This document shows, in pieces, positions 11,606-35,615 of a stretch of DNA of 64,000 nt (positions are counted from its first letter, which is position 1; the number at the start of each line of letters is the position of its first letter). Under the pieces are notes generated by a model. That model was given only the letters and a program-made list of their open reading frames with translations, had not been told where the DNA came from and ran no database searches. The stretch is from NCBI GenBank assembly GCA_051294375.1, contig CM119271.1, forward strand, positions 3,441,061 through 3,505,060, read 5' to 3'. The position numbers and the translations under genes were made by a program. The DNA comes from Paraspadella gotoi (lineage: Eukaryota; Chaetognatha).

Positions 11606-13626
11606 TCACCGTTTCACTCTTCCAAACAGATACTCGCTGGCGACGACGATGGCGAGTGAGGCGAAGGCGTAGACGCCGAAGGGAAAATAATATTTGTCCT
11701 CACCGGTTTCGACTGGTGCAGAGTCAGCGCCGTCCTTAGCGGCGATCTCCCGAGGCGTCGTCCAGTTCATGCAACGAGACACGGCGTCCTTCCACTTGAG
11801 GAGACGCCGCGTTCGCTCGGCTTCACTCAGGGTCGGGAGGAAAGTCTCAGTCGTGGAAGAATCTTCGTCAAGGGAGGTCGTCCAAATTTTGAGGGCCTTG
11901 CCGGCCACATAGGCTGCGCCCAAGGCTGTGGGAAACAATCAAGAAAAATTATAATAATTTAATAAACATTTTTTAAAAAAAATACAATTCACCAAACCTG
12001 TTGTTTCGATCATAGACGGTCTGGCGACCGGGATTCCCAGCACGTCCGCTTGGATCTGTAGCAATAAATTGTTGCTACTCATCCCACCGTCGACTTGGAG
12101 GCGATTGAGCGATGCGCCGCAGTCCGACTGCATTGCTTCCAACAGCTCCTTCGTCTGAAAGCACACGGCCTCCAAAGCCGCTCGACAAATGTGCGCCTAA
12201 GGAAAATTAAATCGAATATGATCATAACTTTAAAAGATACAATTGTCGTCGAAAATACGGAGACAGCATTTTCCACACACCTTGGAGGTAAATTGCGACA
12301 ATCCGCATATGATCCCTCGCGCCGACGACTGCCAGTAGGGACAAAACAGTCCGGAGAATGCGGGTACGAAGTAAGCGCCCGACGTGTTGGTTACCGTGCT
12401 CGCCAGCGCCTCCGCCTCCGAGTAGCCAGAGATGAGTCCCATTTGTTCGACGAGCCAATCGATGGCCGCGCCGGCTACGGCGATAGAGCCTTCGAGGGCA
12501 TAGCGAGCCGGCTCCTCAGGACCCATCTTGTAGGCGACGGTCGTGAGGAGCCCTGTTTCGGATATAAGTGGGTGCGACCCGATGTTGTACAAGAGGAAGC
12601 AGCCGGTGCCGTAGGTGTTCTTAGCGTCACCGCGTTGAAAGCAACCTTGGCCGACCAGCGCCGCCTGTTGGTCGCCAAGAATACCGGAAATGGCGACGCC
12701 GCGGAGACGACCGGCGTTGGAAACGACGCCGTATACTTCGGAGGAAGATCTGGAAGGAAAAGAGTGATGCTTGAAGAATGAAACGGGTAAATTAAGGTCA
12801 AATATATAAATTAATTGTATTCAATGGAATTTAATTGTTGAAGCATTATTTTCCTCTCTTACCTAACCTCCGGCAGCATCTGACTCGGAATTTCGAAAAA
12901 GTCCAGCAGCCTCTGATCCCACTTCAAGGTGTCGATGTTGAGCAGCATCGTTCTCGAAGCGTTTGTGACGTCGGTGACGTGTACGCCGCCCTTTACGCCG
13001 CCTGTCAAATTCCACACGATCCAAGAATCGACGGTGCCGAAGAGGGCGCGGTTCTCTTCCACGGCGGCGCGAACGCGGTCGCTGTTGTCCAAAAGCCATC
13101 GAACCTTCCAGAAGAATACAATATAAAATATGAAAAACAAAATTAAGGTCATTGTCAAACAAACCTTTAGCGCGGAAAAGTAGGTCGACAAAGGCAAACC
13201 ACACCAGGATCTAAGGTAATCCTTATTCTTTCCCCCGGGCGTTCTGGCCACCAACCGTTCCACCGTCTCCGCCGTCCGCGTGTCTAGCCAGACGATAGCG
13301 TTATGCAGCGGTTGTCCGGTTTCTTTGTCCCACACGACGACGGTCTCTCGCTGGTTGGCCACCCCCACCGCCTGAATGTCCTTGTGGTCGATGTTGAGGG
13401 CGTCGAGGTTGTCGACGGCGCGTTCCATCGTCTCCTCGACGGTGCGGAGAATGTGCATGGGGTCCTGTTCCACCCACCCCTCGCGCGGGTAGAAGCGCTG
13501 CACTTCCATTTGGTGGTAAGTGAGGACCTCCCCGGTATCTCCGGCGAAGACGTAGAACCGGGTGGAAGAAGTGCCTTGGTCGATAGCGCCCACGAGGGGC
13601 GAGGATCGACGAATGTGACTCGCCAT
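11606..13626 (-). CDS. GK: Glycerol kinase with C-terminal membrane tail
   Basis: FGGY-family kinase converting glycerol plus ATP to glycerol-3-phosphate. Five exons: 13626-13165, 13104-12863, 12749-12281, 12196-11998 and 11925-11606, giving 563 residues (human about 559). The N-terminal phosphate loop [12 protein letters not shown], the substrate region WVEQDP, and FGGY blocks [10 protein letters not shown] and [10 protein letters not shown] are intact. The last exon ends with a hydrophobic segment ([20 protein letters not shown]) and basic VKR. This matches the tail that anchors long animal GK isoforms to the outer mitochondrial membrane. The next gene upstream, frataxin, stops only 224 bp before this start codon. 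Confidence 0.96.
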
Positions 13627-13850
13627 TTTTCCTCTCTAAATTTCTCGGCCAAAACGATTGATTTTTTTTACGATTTATGAATCGCATTAAAATCAGCCGA
13701 TCTGAAGAAAGTGATATGGTACAAAAAATCATATCCTCGGTCGCATCACTTTTAAACAAACGGCTTTTTAACAAAATAATAAATTAAACAAAACGACATT
13801 AAAATACAGGAAAAACTAGGAGAGAACACGGGAGTTCCGATCCATTTCCA

Positions 13851-14704
13851 TCACGTTAGAAAGCTCCTGAAATTTTCCGCGTCCCTCTTCACCTTCTCGT
13901 TGATAAAATAAAAGTCGACGGTGGGACCAAGGATCGGGCAAAACTCCTCCGTGAGCAGAGACGTCATTGTTTCACCTCGATACTTCCACGATTTATCGAC
14001 GAAATCGTAGCGTTTGGGTCCGCTTACCGGGGAAGACAACCAGATCTGACGGTTGGGCGTTTGTTTGTTTATCACGTAGGTTCCGTTAGTATTTAGGTTT
14101 ATCGTCAAGACGCCCTGCAGAGGAGAAGTCAAAGAAGTTTGGGGAAAAAAATACTTTATAAGAATTGAGGATAAAAAAAAAAAATCTTTCAACCCATGTC
14201 CCGTTTTTTTTTAGGTTTAAATCTGCTATTAATCCTCACACTTCGGCTTTCCCCTACTTGGGCGAGAGAGATGTCAAAATCGGTGCACTCGGGACCTCCC
14301 TTGTCGATCGATTCTTCGAGGTAATCGGCAAGATACTCCAATGTCGTTTCCGCCAAGAAGTCGAAGTCGCTCTCGCTCAAATCCCCGTGGAATGAGGCTG
14401 AAGGAAAACATTTGTCGCAATAAAAGTAGCAGAAAATGGACAAAACTCGCGCCTCACCGAAAACTTGGTCCGTGCCGAAAATATGGTCCAAACTCAACTT
14501 CTCGGAAATGAAAAACTCATCCTTTTCGCTCATGAGTCGAGCCGGGGAAATGGTGGGGGCGGCCGGGCAGACGGTGAGGAGGGCGGGAGAAGCTCGCGAC
14601 GCGTTTGACGACGACGTCACGGAAGGTTTGCGAGTTCGAACGCAGGGAAGGCGCGAAATTGCTCTGTCCGCGCGTGACGCCAAAAGTAAAGTTCTTGCAG
14701 ACAT
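13851..14704 (-). CDS. FXN: Frataxin, mitochondrial iron-sulfur cluster assembly factor
   Basis: Accelerates sulfur transfer on the NFS1-ISD11-ISCU complex in the mitochondrial matrix. Three exons, 14704-14458, 14397-14258 and 14114-13851, give 216 residues (human 210). The N-terminus (MSARTLLLASRADRAISRL) is Arg/Ser-rich like a mitochondrial presequence. The mature domain starts near FHGDLSESDFDFLAETTLEY, the acidic first helix used for iron/ISCU contact. The family signature NKQTPNRQIWLSSP, then GPKRYDF, lies at the start of exon 3's second half. The GTDC1 stop lies 148 bp before the ATG, and the glycerol kinase start lies 224 bp beyond the stop. Confidence 0.96.
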
Positions 14705-14852
14705 TGTTTGCGTTTTTTTTTAGTCGACTAGAGGTTTGCGTGACTATAAAATAAAATCATTTCAGAAGTAAAATCCAATTGTGTAACGACATTGGCCCAA
14801 CAAAAAAAGCAACGATTAAGTGACTAGCGTCCCGACGAAAAAAGTTCTCTCT

Positions 14853-16730
14853 TTATCCCAAAACGGCGCGAAACTCAGAACGGAGAACGCTCCACGAGAA
14901 CCTCTCCGTGTCGATCTCCACGACGGCGGAGCGGGCGAGCGCGGGAATCTCGCAGAAGCGCTTTAATTTGTTGAAAAGTTGAGTCGGCGTGGAGAAGAGG
15001 TGGGCGTCTGGGTAGAGCTCGGGATAGACGAGAGATTTGGGAGCGAGGGGATAGCAACCGGCGTGGATCGCTGGAGAAGGTGGGAATTTGCGAAAGAGTT
15101 GTACCAGCGGCTGTGATATGACTTCGAGCTGGTGGAATGGAATCACCAGGACATTTAAATCTCACCCTCCAGCATGGCGACGCCGAAAAATTCGTGTTTG
15201 GCGGTGGAGACGACCACGTCGGCTTCCTGCAAAATAGCCGCGTAGTCCTCCCTCGATTGGGCGAATCCCCATCGGACAATCTCTCCGGAAAGACGAGTTT
15301 CAGCTGGGGACATTCATAAAAAAATAAATTGACTATTTACCAGAAAATTGTTGCCATTCTTAAAATATTTTAACAACGCAACGTAATCTTCGCAAATTCA
15401 GATTCCTCACATCTCCGTATTTTCCCCTCACCTTCATCGAAAATCGGCGGCGTTTGCGAAAACCGTTCGCCGAGGACGCTGAGGCGAAACGGGCGATCCT
15501 CGTCTTTGAGTCTGAAGAGAGTTTCGAAGAAGAGATCGGGGTCTTTGTCGTGCTCCCATCGATGAGGCCAGAGGATGTGGAGGGGCTTAGAAACCTTGGC
15601 CCTGGGGGAAACAGCCAAGTCGATAAGAAAAAGAATTAAATCTGCGAGTTAGATAAGACAAGGTATTAGTAAAAGGACTCACTGGTTGCCGAGGCACTTC
15701 GCCCGACGAAGACCGGTAAAATCGACCGGAAAGTAAAGAACTCCGCATTTAGGAGCGATCTTGTCTTTTAGATTCTTTGGTCTGTGATCGGGTATTAGAT
15801 TGAGAAATCGATCGATGTTATCCAAGAAGGAGTTCATGTTGTAACGACTGTTGAAAAAAACCTGAGGGAGAAAATATCATTATGATTATCAATTTGCTGG
15901 CGACATCGAATCATTCAACACTGACCTTATCGGCGACGAGACAGGAGAGAATTTGATTGTATCCGAACTGAAAGTCCCTCTCTCGGTTGTCCGCGTTTCG
16001 CACGGGGTAGACGAGTTGATTCTCGTGAAAGTAAAGGATTTTGTTGGGAATGCGAAGAATGTCAGAACGCAGGGAAACGAGCTCGGCGAGATTCAGCACG
16101 CTGGGGAGGAAATGAAACTGTATCGATCAGCCAATCCCATTGGCTCAGAGGGGGAATGCACCATCCCAGGCGTTACGTTACGTTACGACTTCAATCTGGG
16201 TTGGCAAATGGAGACCGTACTTGGGTAACCGCGCCAGTGACAGGAGGCGTCAGTGAGGGTCGGTAGCCGTTAAAACCAAAAGCCTCATTCCAATGTGCAT
16301 CACGGGCAACCAGACTGATGCCATAATGTCTAATTATAGTTTAATGACATTAACCTCACCTACTGACGAAAAGGGTCTTGACGTCAGCGGCGGCGTCTTC
16401 TGGTAGAGAGGTGGAGAGCCACAGGGCGGAGGTTCGGGCTCGCCAAGGCCATTTTTTTCCGGGCATGGTGATCAAGGTTGTTAGGGTGAGATCTGACAAT
16501 GGGTAATATGCAATGTTAGCAACCACAAAGCATTTTTGAAAAATGAACTTTTGTAAAAAGAGTGGAAAAAAAAAAAATTCGGCAGCATTAGTTATATGAA
16601 ACTCACCAAAAGACGAAAGCAGCAAGTCGACGAGCCGCTTGTGAGACCCGGCGTAAAATGGTTCAATAAGAAGTATTTTGCGTCGTTCGCCATCGACGAT
16701 CATATCGTTGAGAACTTCCGGTGAACCCAT
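14853..16730 (-). CDS. GTDC1: tRNA-queuosine alpha-mannosyltransferase (GTDC1/QTMAN)
   Basis: GT4-type glycosyltransferase that adds mannose to queuosine at the wobble base of tRNA-Asp (function established for animal GTDC1/QTMAN). Seven exons: 16730-16607, 16492-16360, 16100-15926, 15861-15683, 15601-15432, 15303-15166 and 15070-14853, giving 378 residues. Family blocks are LLIEPFYAGSHKRLVDLLL, KKWPWRARTSAL, KILYFHENQLVYPV, FGYNQILSCLVAD, ILWPHRWEHDKDP and the sugar-nucleotide motif KHEFFGVAMLE. It is about 80 residues shorter than human because the variable loop before HILWPHRWEHDKDP is missing. ATG at 16730 is the first in frame. An in-frame ATG at 16703 is an alternative. Only 66 bp separate this ATG from the PTRHD1 stop codon. 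Confidence 0.95.
16128..16327. repeat. Interspersed repeat family A, diverged copy
   Basis: Starts AATCCCATTGGCTCAGAGGG and ends near CATCACGGGCAACCAGACTG, in the intron between GTDC1 exons 2 and 3. It is clearly related to 3254-3510 but with several substitutions and a short GTTAC tandem (16175-16188), so it is an older copy. Confidence 0.75.
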
Positions 16731-16796
16731 AATGCAGATTATTCTACCCCCCTCAAAAGTCAAAGAAGCGCGACAATATGATGTTTTCGAACTTCT

Positions 16797-17153
16797 TCAC
16801 TTTAACAATTTAAACTTTTTAAAATAATTGGCCACATCCCCTTTTGGATAAGGCTTCGTGGCGAGGCAAGTGTGAATATTTTCTGGCTGCTCCGTCCATA
16901 GCTTGTGATCCACTCCGTTCTCCGCCAACTTTTCTCCCAATTTCTCCAGCGCGGTCGCGTCCTTGGCCTCCAGCACCACCTTGTGCATGGAGTCGAGATC
17001 GTCGACGTAGCGTCCGGCGTCGTCGTCGCCGGCCCGCAACGCCGTAGCCAGCGCCGCCGAAGAGGCGTGGCAGGCTTGCGCAATGAGGGCGCCAAGGGGC
17101 CAGCCGAGGTCGGAACGAACGACGACGTATTGAACGAGGGTAGAAGCGGACAT
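16797..17153 (-). CDS. PTRHD1: Peptidyl-tRNA hydrolase domain protein PTRHD1
   Basis: Intronless 118-residue member of the PTH2 fold family (human PTRHD1 140 residues). Family members hydrolyse or bind peptidyl-tRNA, but activity of PTRHD1 itself is not well established. Visible matches are LVQYVVVRSDLGWPLGALIAQACHA at the N-terminus (conserved AQ-CHA pocket), MHKVVLEA, and LWTEQPENIHTCLATKPYPK before the C-terminal KKFKLLK. I chose ATG 17153 because the frame upstream to 17219 lacks ATG and homology starts at residue 5. The stop lies 66 bp before the GTDC1 ATG, with no AATAAA in between. Confidence 0.93.
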   Translation of the reverse strand: MSASTLVQYVVVRSDLGWPLGALIAQACHASSAALATALRAGDDDAGRYVDDLDSMHKVVLEAKDATALEKLGEKLAENGVDHKLWTEQPENIHTCLATKPYPKGDVANYFKKFKLLK

Positions 17154-18229
17154 TGATCGGGCGATTCGAGAAAGAGGGAAAGTCCCGGGTTTTTGTTGCC
17201 AAGTATTTATTCTCACCAATTTGCCTTTTTTTTGTATTTGGTGTTTTTTATATATCGCTCGAGGAGCTCAATCGATCACAGTCGAAGACATTCTGTATTC
17301 TAGATATACATATAAAAAAGGAGAAAAAAAATTATGATTAATGTGTATATTATCTATGAGAAATAAAAGCAAGGTGATTATTCCGTCATAATAAAAAATA
17401 AAAGAAATAAGGAAGCGTATCACAAAAAACGCTGAAAATAGCAAAACTAAAATGCACCAATACAGAAGTACTGTGCGACACAAACTGACTAGCTGTTAAT
17501 GAAGTGAAATTACTTAAGGAGAATAAAAAAGAGAACTGGGAGAGATTGGACTAAAAATTTCATTAAAATAAGAAACTACCTTATAAAGTATTTCTGAATT
17601 AGAATACCACAACATCGAAATAATTAACTCTGACACCATTCACCAGGAATTTTACTTTCAAACCGACGACTATTGTACGCTAAATGTAAAGTAAAAAGCG
17701 CGCGTTAAAAAGGCACGTGAGATGACGCAATAAGCGCGTATGCGATTTCGTTTCCTTCTAGAAAAAACCAATTGTGGGTGATAGAGACATTGAGCAAAAT
17801 GGGAAGATAAGAGGCGATTTCACGATCCTCTGTATTCTCCCAGAAAAAAAAAAACGGTTAAATTGCTGCCAATGAAAAAGGCACTCGATATGTGTTTAAG
17901 TTTTGTATTTATGCATTATTTTAGCCGCGGCGATTAGGGCCGACATTTTGGAAAAAAAGATAGTGGAAGGTCGCATGTGAGAGAAATCGAATAGAGGAAA
18001 AGAAAAAAAAATCCATTCAACGAATTTCACAAAAGCCAATATCAAAGTCGGTATCGACTTACAACTACCAATAAAAAGTCTATGGACTGCATATATTCAT
18101 CTACTTTCTTTTCTTTTTTCTTCTTTTTGAGTTTCTTTTAACTTGGGTGGAATGAAGGTGCGAAAACAAACTATGGATGGAATTCTTGACGAAAAAAAAA
18201 AAAAAAAAACCGAGGAAACGTGATCGACG
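17154..18229. other. Spacer between PTRHD1 and neurobeachin, no gene seen
   Basis: AT-rich with many A and T runs (for example 17845-17860, 18191-18209). It should contain the neurobeachin 3' UTR and the PTRHD1 promoter. No tRNA, exon or clear repeat was recognised. Confidence 0.55.
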
Positions 18230-33466
<15,237 letters not shown>

Positions 33467-34013
33467 ATTTCTCTATCTTTCCTTTGAGATCACCACATGC
33501 AAGTTTTTTACTAAACAAAACTAGGATATTTATTTTTTGGCCGTTTTAGTATGGCCAAATTACTCGAGATGACTAGATGAAGATGTAGCTTGACGTTACG
33601 GTCGTTCAGACAGGTTGTCGGCTTTATTCCTTGGTTTTCACGGAGACAACCCTTCAGTTTTCACAGAACATTATTTTTACAATTCGGTACAATTTAGTGC
33701 ATTGTCGGTGCCGCTAACCTCAGGCTGATTCGAAAAAAAAAATCATTCCTGCATAAATAATATAATCGGGAAAAAAAAATAAGTCTTTGCAAGAAATTTT
33801 AACGAGAAGTTCAAACATTTTGTTGAAGGTTTAAAATTCATTGAAAAAGTCGCTAAGAAAAAAAATCATTCCGCGTTCATCGAAAAACGGCCTTTCTGAA
33901 AACCTTTTTTGCATTCAAGACTTGTTTCACAACCTGAACGCAAACCTGGTGACTCGATGCGAACCGGGGAGCTTTCATTTCCTGTCGTCAACAGCACCAT
34001 TAAGTTGCGCGAT
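33467..34013. other. Neurobeachin 5' flank / 3' flank of the next gene, no gene seen
   Basis: About 550 bp of AT-rich sequence between two minus-strand genes. It should contain the neurobeachin promoter and the 3' UTR of the small gene at 34014-34526. No domain, tRNA or repeat was recognised. Confidence 0.5.
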
Positions 34014-34526
34014 TTAAACAACACTTAAACCTTCCATCAGCTTAGCAATCTTCTTTACGAGAGGAACAGCCTCCTTCGCCAACGCCCTTTTCCGCCTCTT
34101 CCTCTTTCTCCTTCGATTACTTTCGGCAAAAAGATCCGGCCAATCTCCTTCTTGCCAAAACCCCGAATCGGTCGCCCGCCGAATCGCCGCCTTTAAAAGA
34201 TGCTCCGTGCTGGGTCCCTTCATGATCCCGCGCCGCAGAATCGGCGCCCTTGTGGAGTTACTGCCATAAACTTCCATCATGTTGCGCAGGATCTGCGTAT
34301 CGCTCTTCCGGAGGAGGCGCCGTGCTGAGCTGATCCCTTCACGTTGGTGGGGCACTCGTTTCTCTTTTTCCCCTTGTAGGCCGCTGTATAAGGAATGAGT
34401 GGCGGGGATCGACACCTTCGGCGATTTCAATAACCAACACGAACAAGAAGAGGCAGGAAAGGACGGCCACCAATCGGCCCGTTGTCCGTTTGTCACGCGA
34501 ATAAACCGCGGTCGACTTTGAAACAT
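34014..34526 (-). CDS. Small basic protein of unknown function, possible frame-broken secreted precursor
   Basis: Intronless 170-codon frame from ATG 34526 to TGA. I do not recognise it. The C-terminal half is rich in Arg/Lys clusters (SSARRLLRKS, ILRRG, RRRKRKRRKRAL) and ends KKIAKLMEGLSVV. The N-terminal 50 residues look unnatural. In the same region, another frame (about 34476-34339) reads RLVAVLSCLFLFVLVIEIAEG, a typical signal sequence, followed by a GKR processing-type site and then a stop. One base gained or lost, or an unseen intron, could therefore divide a secreted, dibasic-rich precursor. It lies 219 bp from TPRKB and is co-directional with it. Function is unknown; even its coding status is only moderately supported. 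Confidence 0.45.
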   Translation of the reverse strand: MFQSRPRFIRVTNGQRADWWPSFPASSCSCWLLKSPKVSIPATHSLYSGLQGEKEKRVPHQREGISSARRLLRKSDTQILRNMMEVYGSNSTRAPILRRGIMKGPSTEHLLKAAIRRATDSGFWQEGDWPDLFAESNRRRKRKRRKRALAKEAVPLVKKIAKLMEGLSVV

Positions 34527-34745
34527 TTTAAGATACGCAATTACGAGGTCTCGACAAGAAACAATTCACAGAGAATTCCCCGCAGACCCCCGTTATCCTT
34601 GGGCTAAACCGAACGAAACAAAAATCTAACTCACAAAAAAAGCAGCATTTTACGGGAATGCTATATTTTCTATCTTTGTTTTTCTCGTAATAAAAAAAAA
34701 ATTCATGTTGAATAAAAAAAAGTGTATTAATACGTAAAACCGGAT

Positions 34746-35422
34746 TCAAACGGATATTCCTTTAGAGGAAACTCTGGACACAACTGCGTTGATCAGTTCC
34801 GAAGAGAATTTCTCGTTTTGACGGATTTTCAAGAGTTCGAACTCGGGTTCTTTGATTTTGTACGCCTTCCGCGTCGCGGCCAAATCGAAATTCTGCCGAA
34901 GGTACGAGTCGATTGCGTCCGATTCTGAGAAAAGGCAAATAGAATTGGGGACAATGGGGAGTGTGAACTTGGAGCCTACGACTACATTTTACCCCACGAA
35001 TTACATAGAAAACACTTGCTCATAATCCTACCGCTCAATTCCTGTTTTGCTCTGATAAGCTCCCCAAGTTTCTTCAGCTCAACCCCTTCCTCGTCGTTAA
35101 AAACGACGACGACGACGGCTACGTCGTCATCTTTGACTCCGAAAATCTTCAAGGATTCGCTAATGTTTTTCGTGAAGGAGAGATTGTAAAGGATCTCTGT
35201 GTAAACACTTCTCGTGATCATCTTTCCCGCGTCCCGCCCCTGGACGGCCTTCTCGGCGGCGATTAAGAGGGGAAAAGAGTTGCACAAGAGTCGAGTGGAT
35301 ACAAGCGACGCCCTGAGGCGACCGTCGGTGACAGCGGCGCGAACGTTGCCCATATTTTCAACGCCGGCAAAGAGAACGACATCGAAGGTCGCCGACGTCG
35401 ATATGACACTGTGGAATTTCAT
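34746..35422 (-). CDS. TPRKB: EKC/KEOPS complex subunit TPRKB (Cgi121)
   Basis: Subunit of the KEOPS complex that makes N6-threonylcarbamoyl-adenosine (t6A) on ANN-decoding tRNAs; TPRKB binds the kinase PRPK and the tRNA 3' end. Two exons, 35422-35032 and 34924-34746, join in phase to 189 residues (human 175). Conserved stretches are LRASLVSTRLLCNSFPLLIA, KMITRSVYTEILYNLS, ISESLKIFGVKDDD and, in exon 2, SELINAVVSRVSSKGI. The ATG is immediately preceded by a strong splice-acceptor-like CCTTTTTTAG, so the mRNA 5' end is probably spliced right at the start codon. Confidence 0.93.
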
Positions 35423-35432
35423 CTAAAAAAGG
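35423..35432 (-). other. Splice-acceptor-like sequence abutting the TPRKB ATG
   Basis: Minus strand reads CCTTTTTTAG directly before ATG. It is either the 3' end of a 5'-UTR intron or a trans-splice acceptor. The nearest upstream gene, CHTF18, stops at 35616 on the same strand, leaving only 193 bp. Confidence 0.5.
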
Positions 35433-35615
35433 CCGAAATGTAATGTAAAAGTAAACTTTTGAATAAAATTCTTTAAATATAAAACCGACCAAACCAGCGA
35501 ATGAAACGGAACGTTTCTCAAAAATTTTCCTCGCATTTAAAAGAGCAACAACACAAAGCGTAACGATTAAAAAAAAATTAAAACTTAAAAACAATTCCCC
35601 ACTCCCGCCCGAGTA

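Noticed and set aside
12095-12781. A 228-codon plus-strand frame
   Set aside because: Antisense shadow of glycerol kinase exons 3-4 in GC-rich sequence.
16763-16763. Longer start for GTDC1
   Set aside because: The codon at 16763 is TTG, not ATG; the first in-frame ATG is 16730 and homology begins about 20 residues later.
17219-17219. Longer start for PTRHD1
   Set aside because: The codon there is TTG and the extra residues have no homology; ATG 17153 fits the family start.
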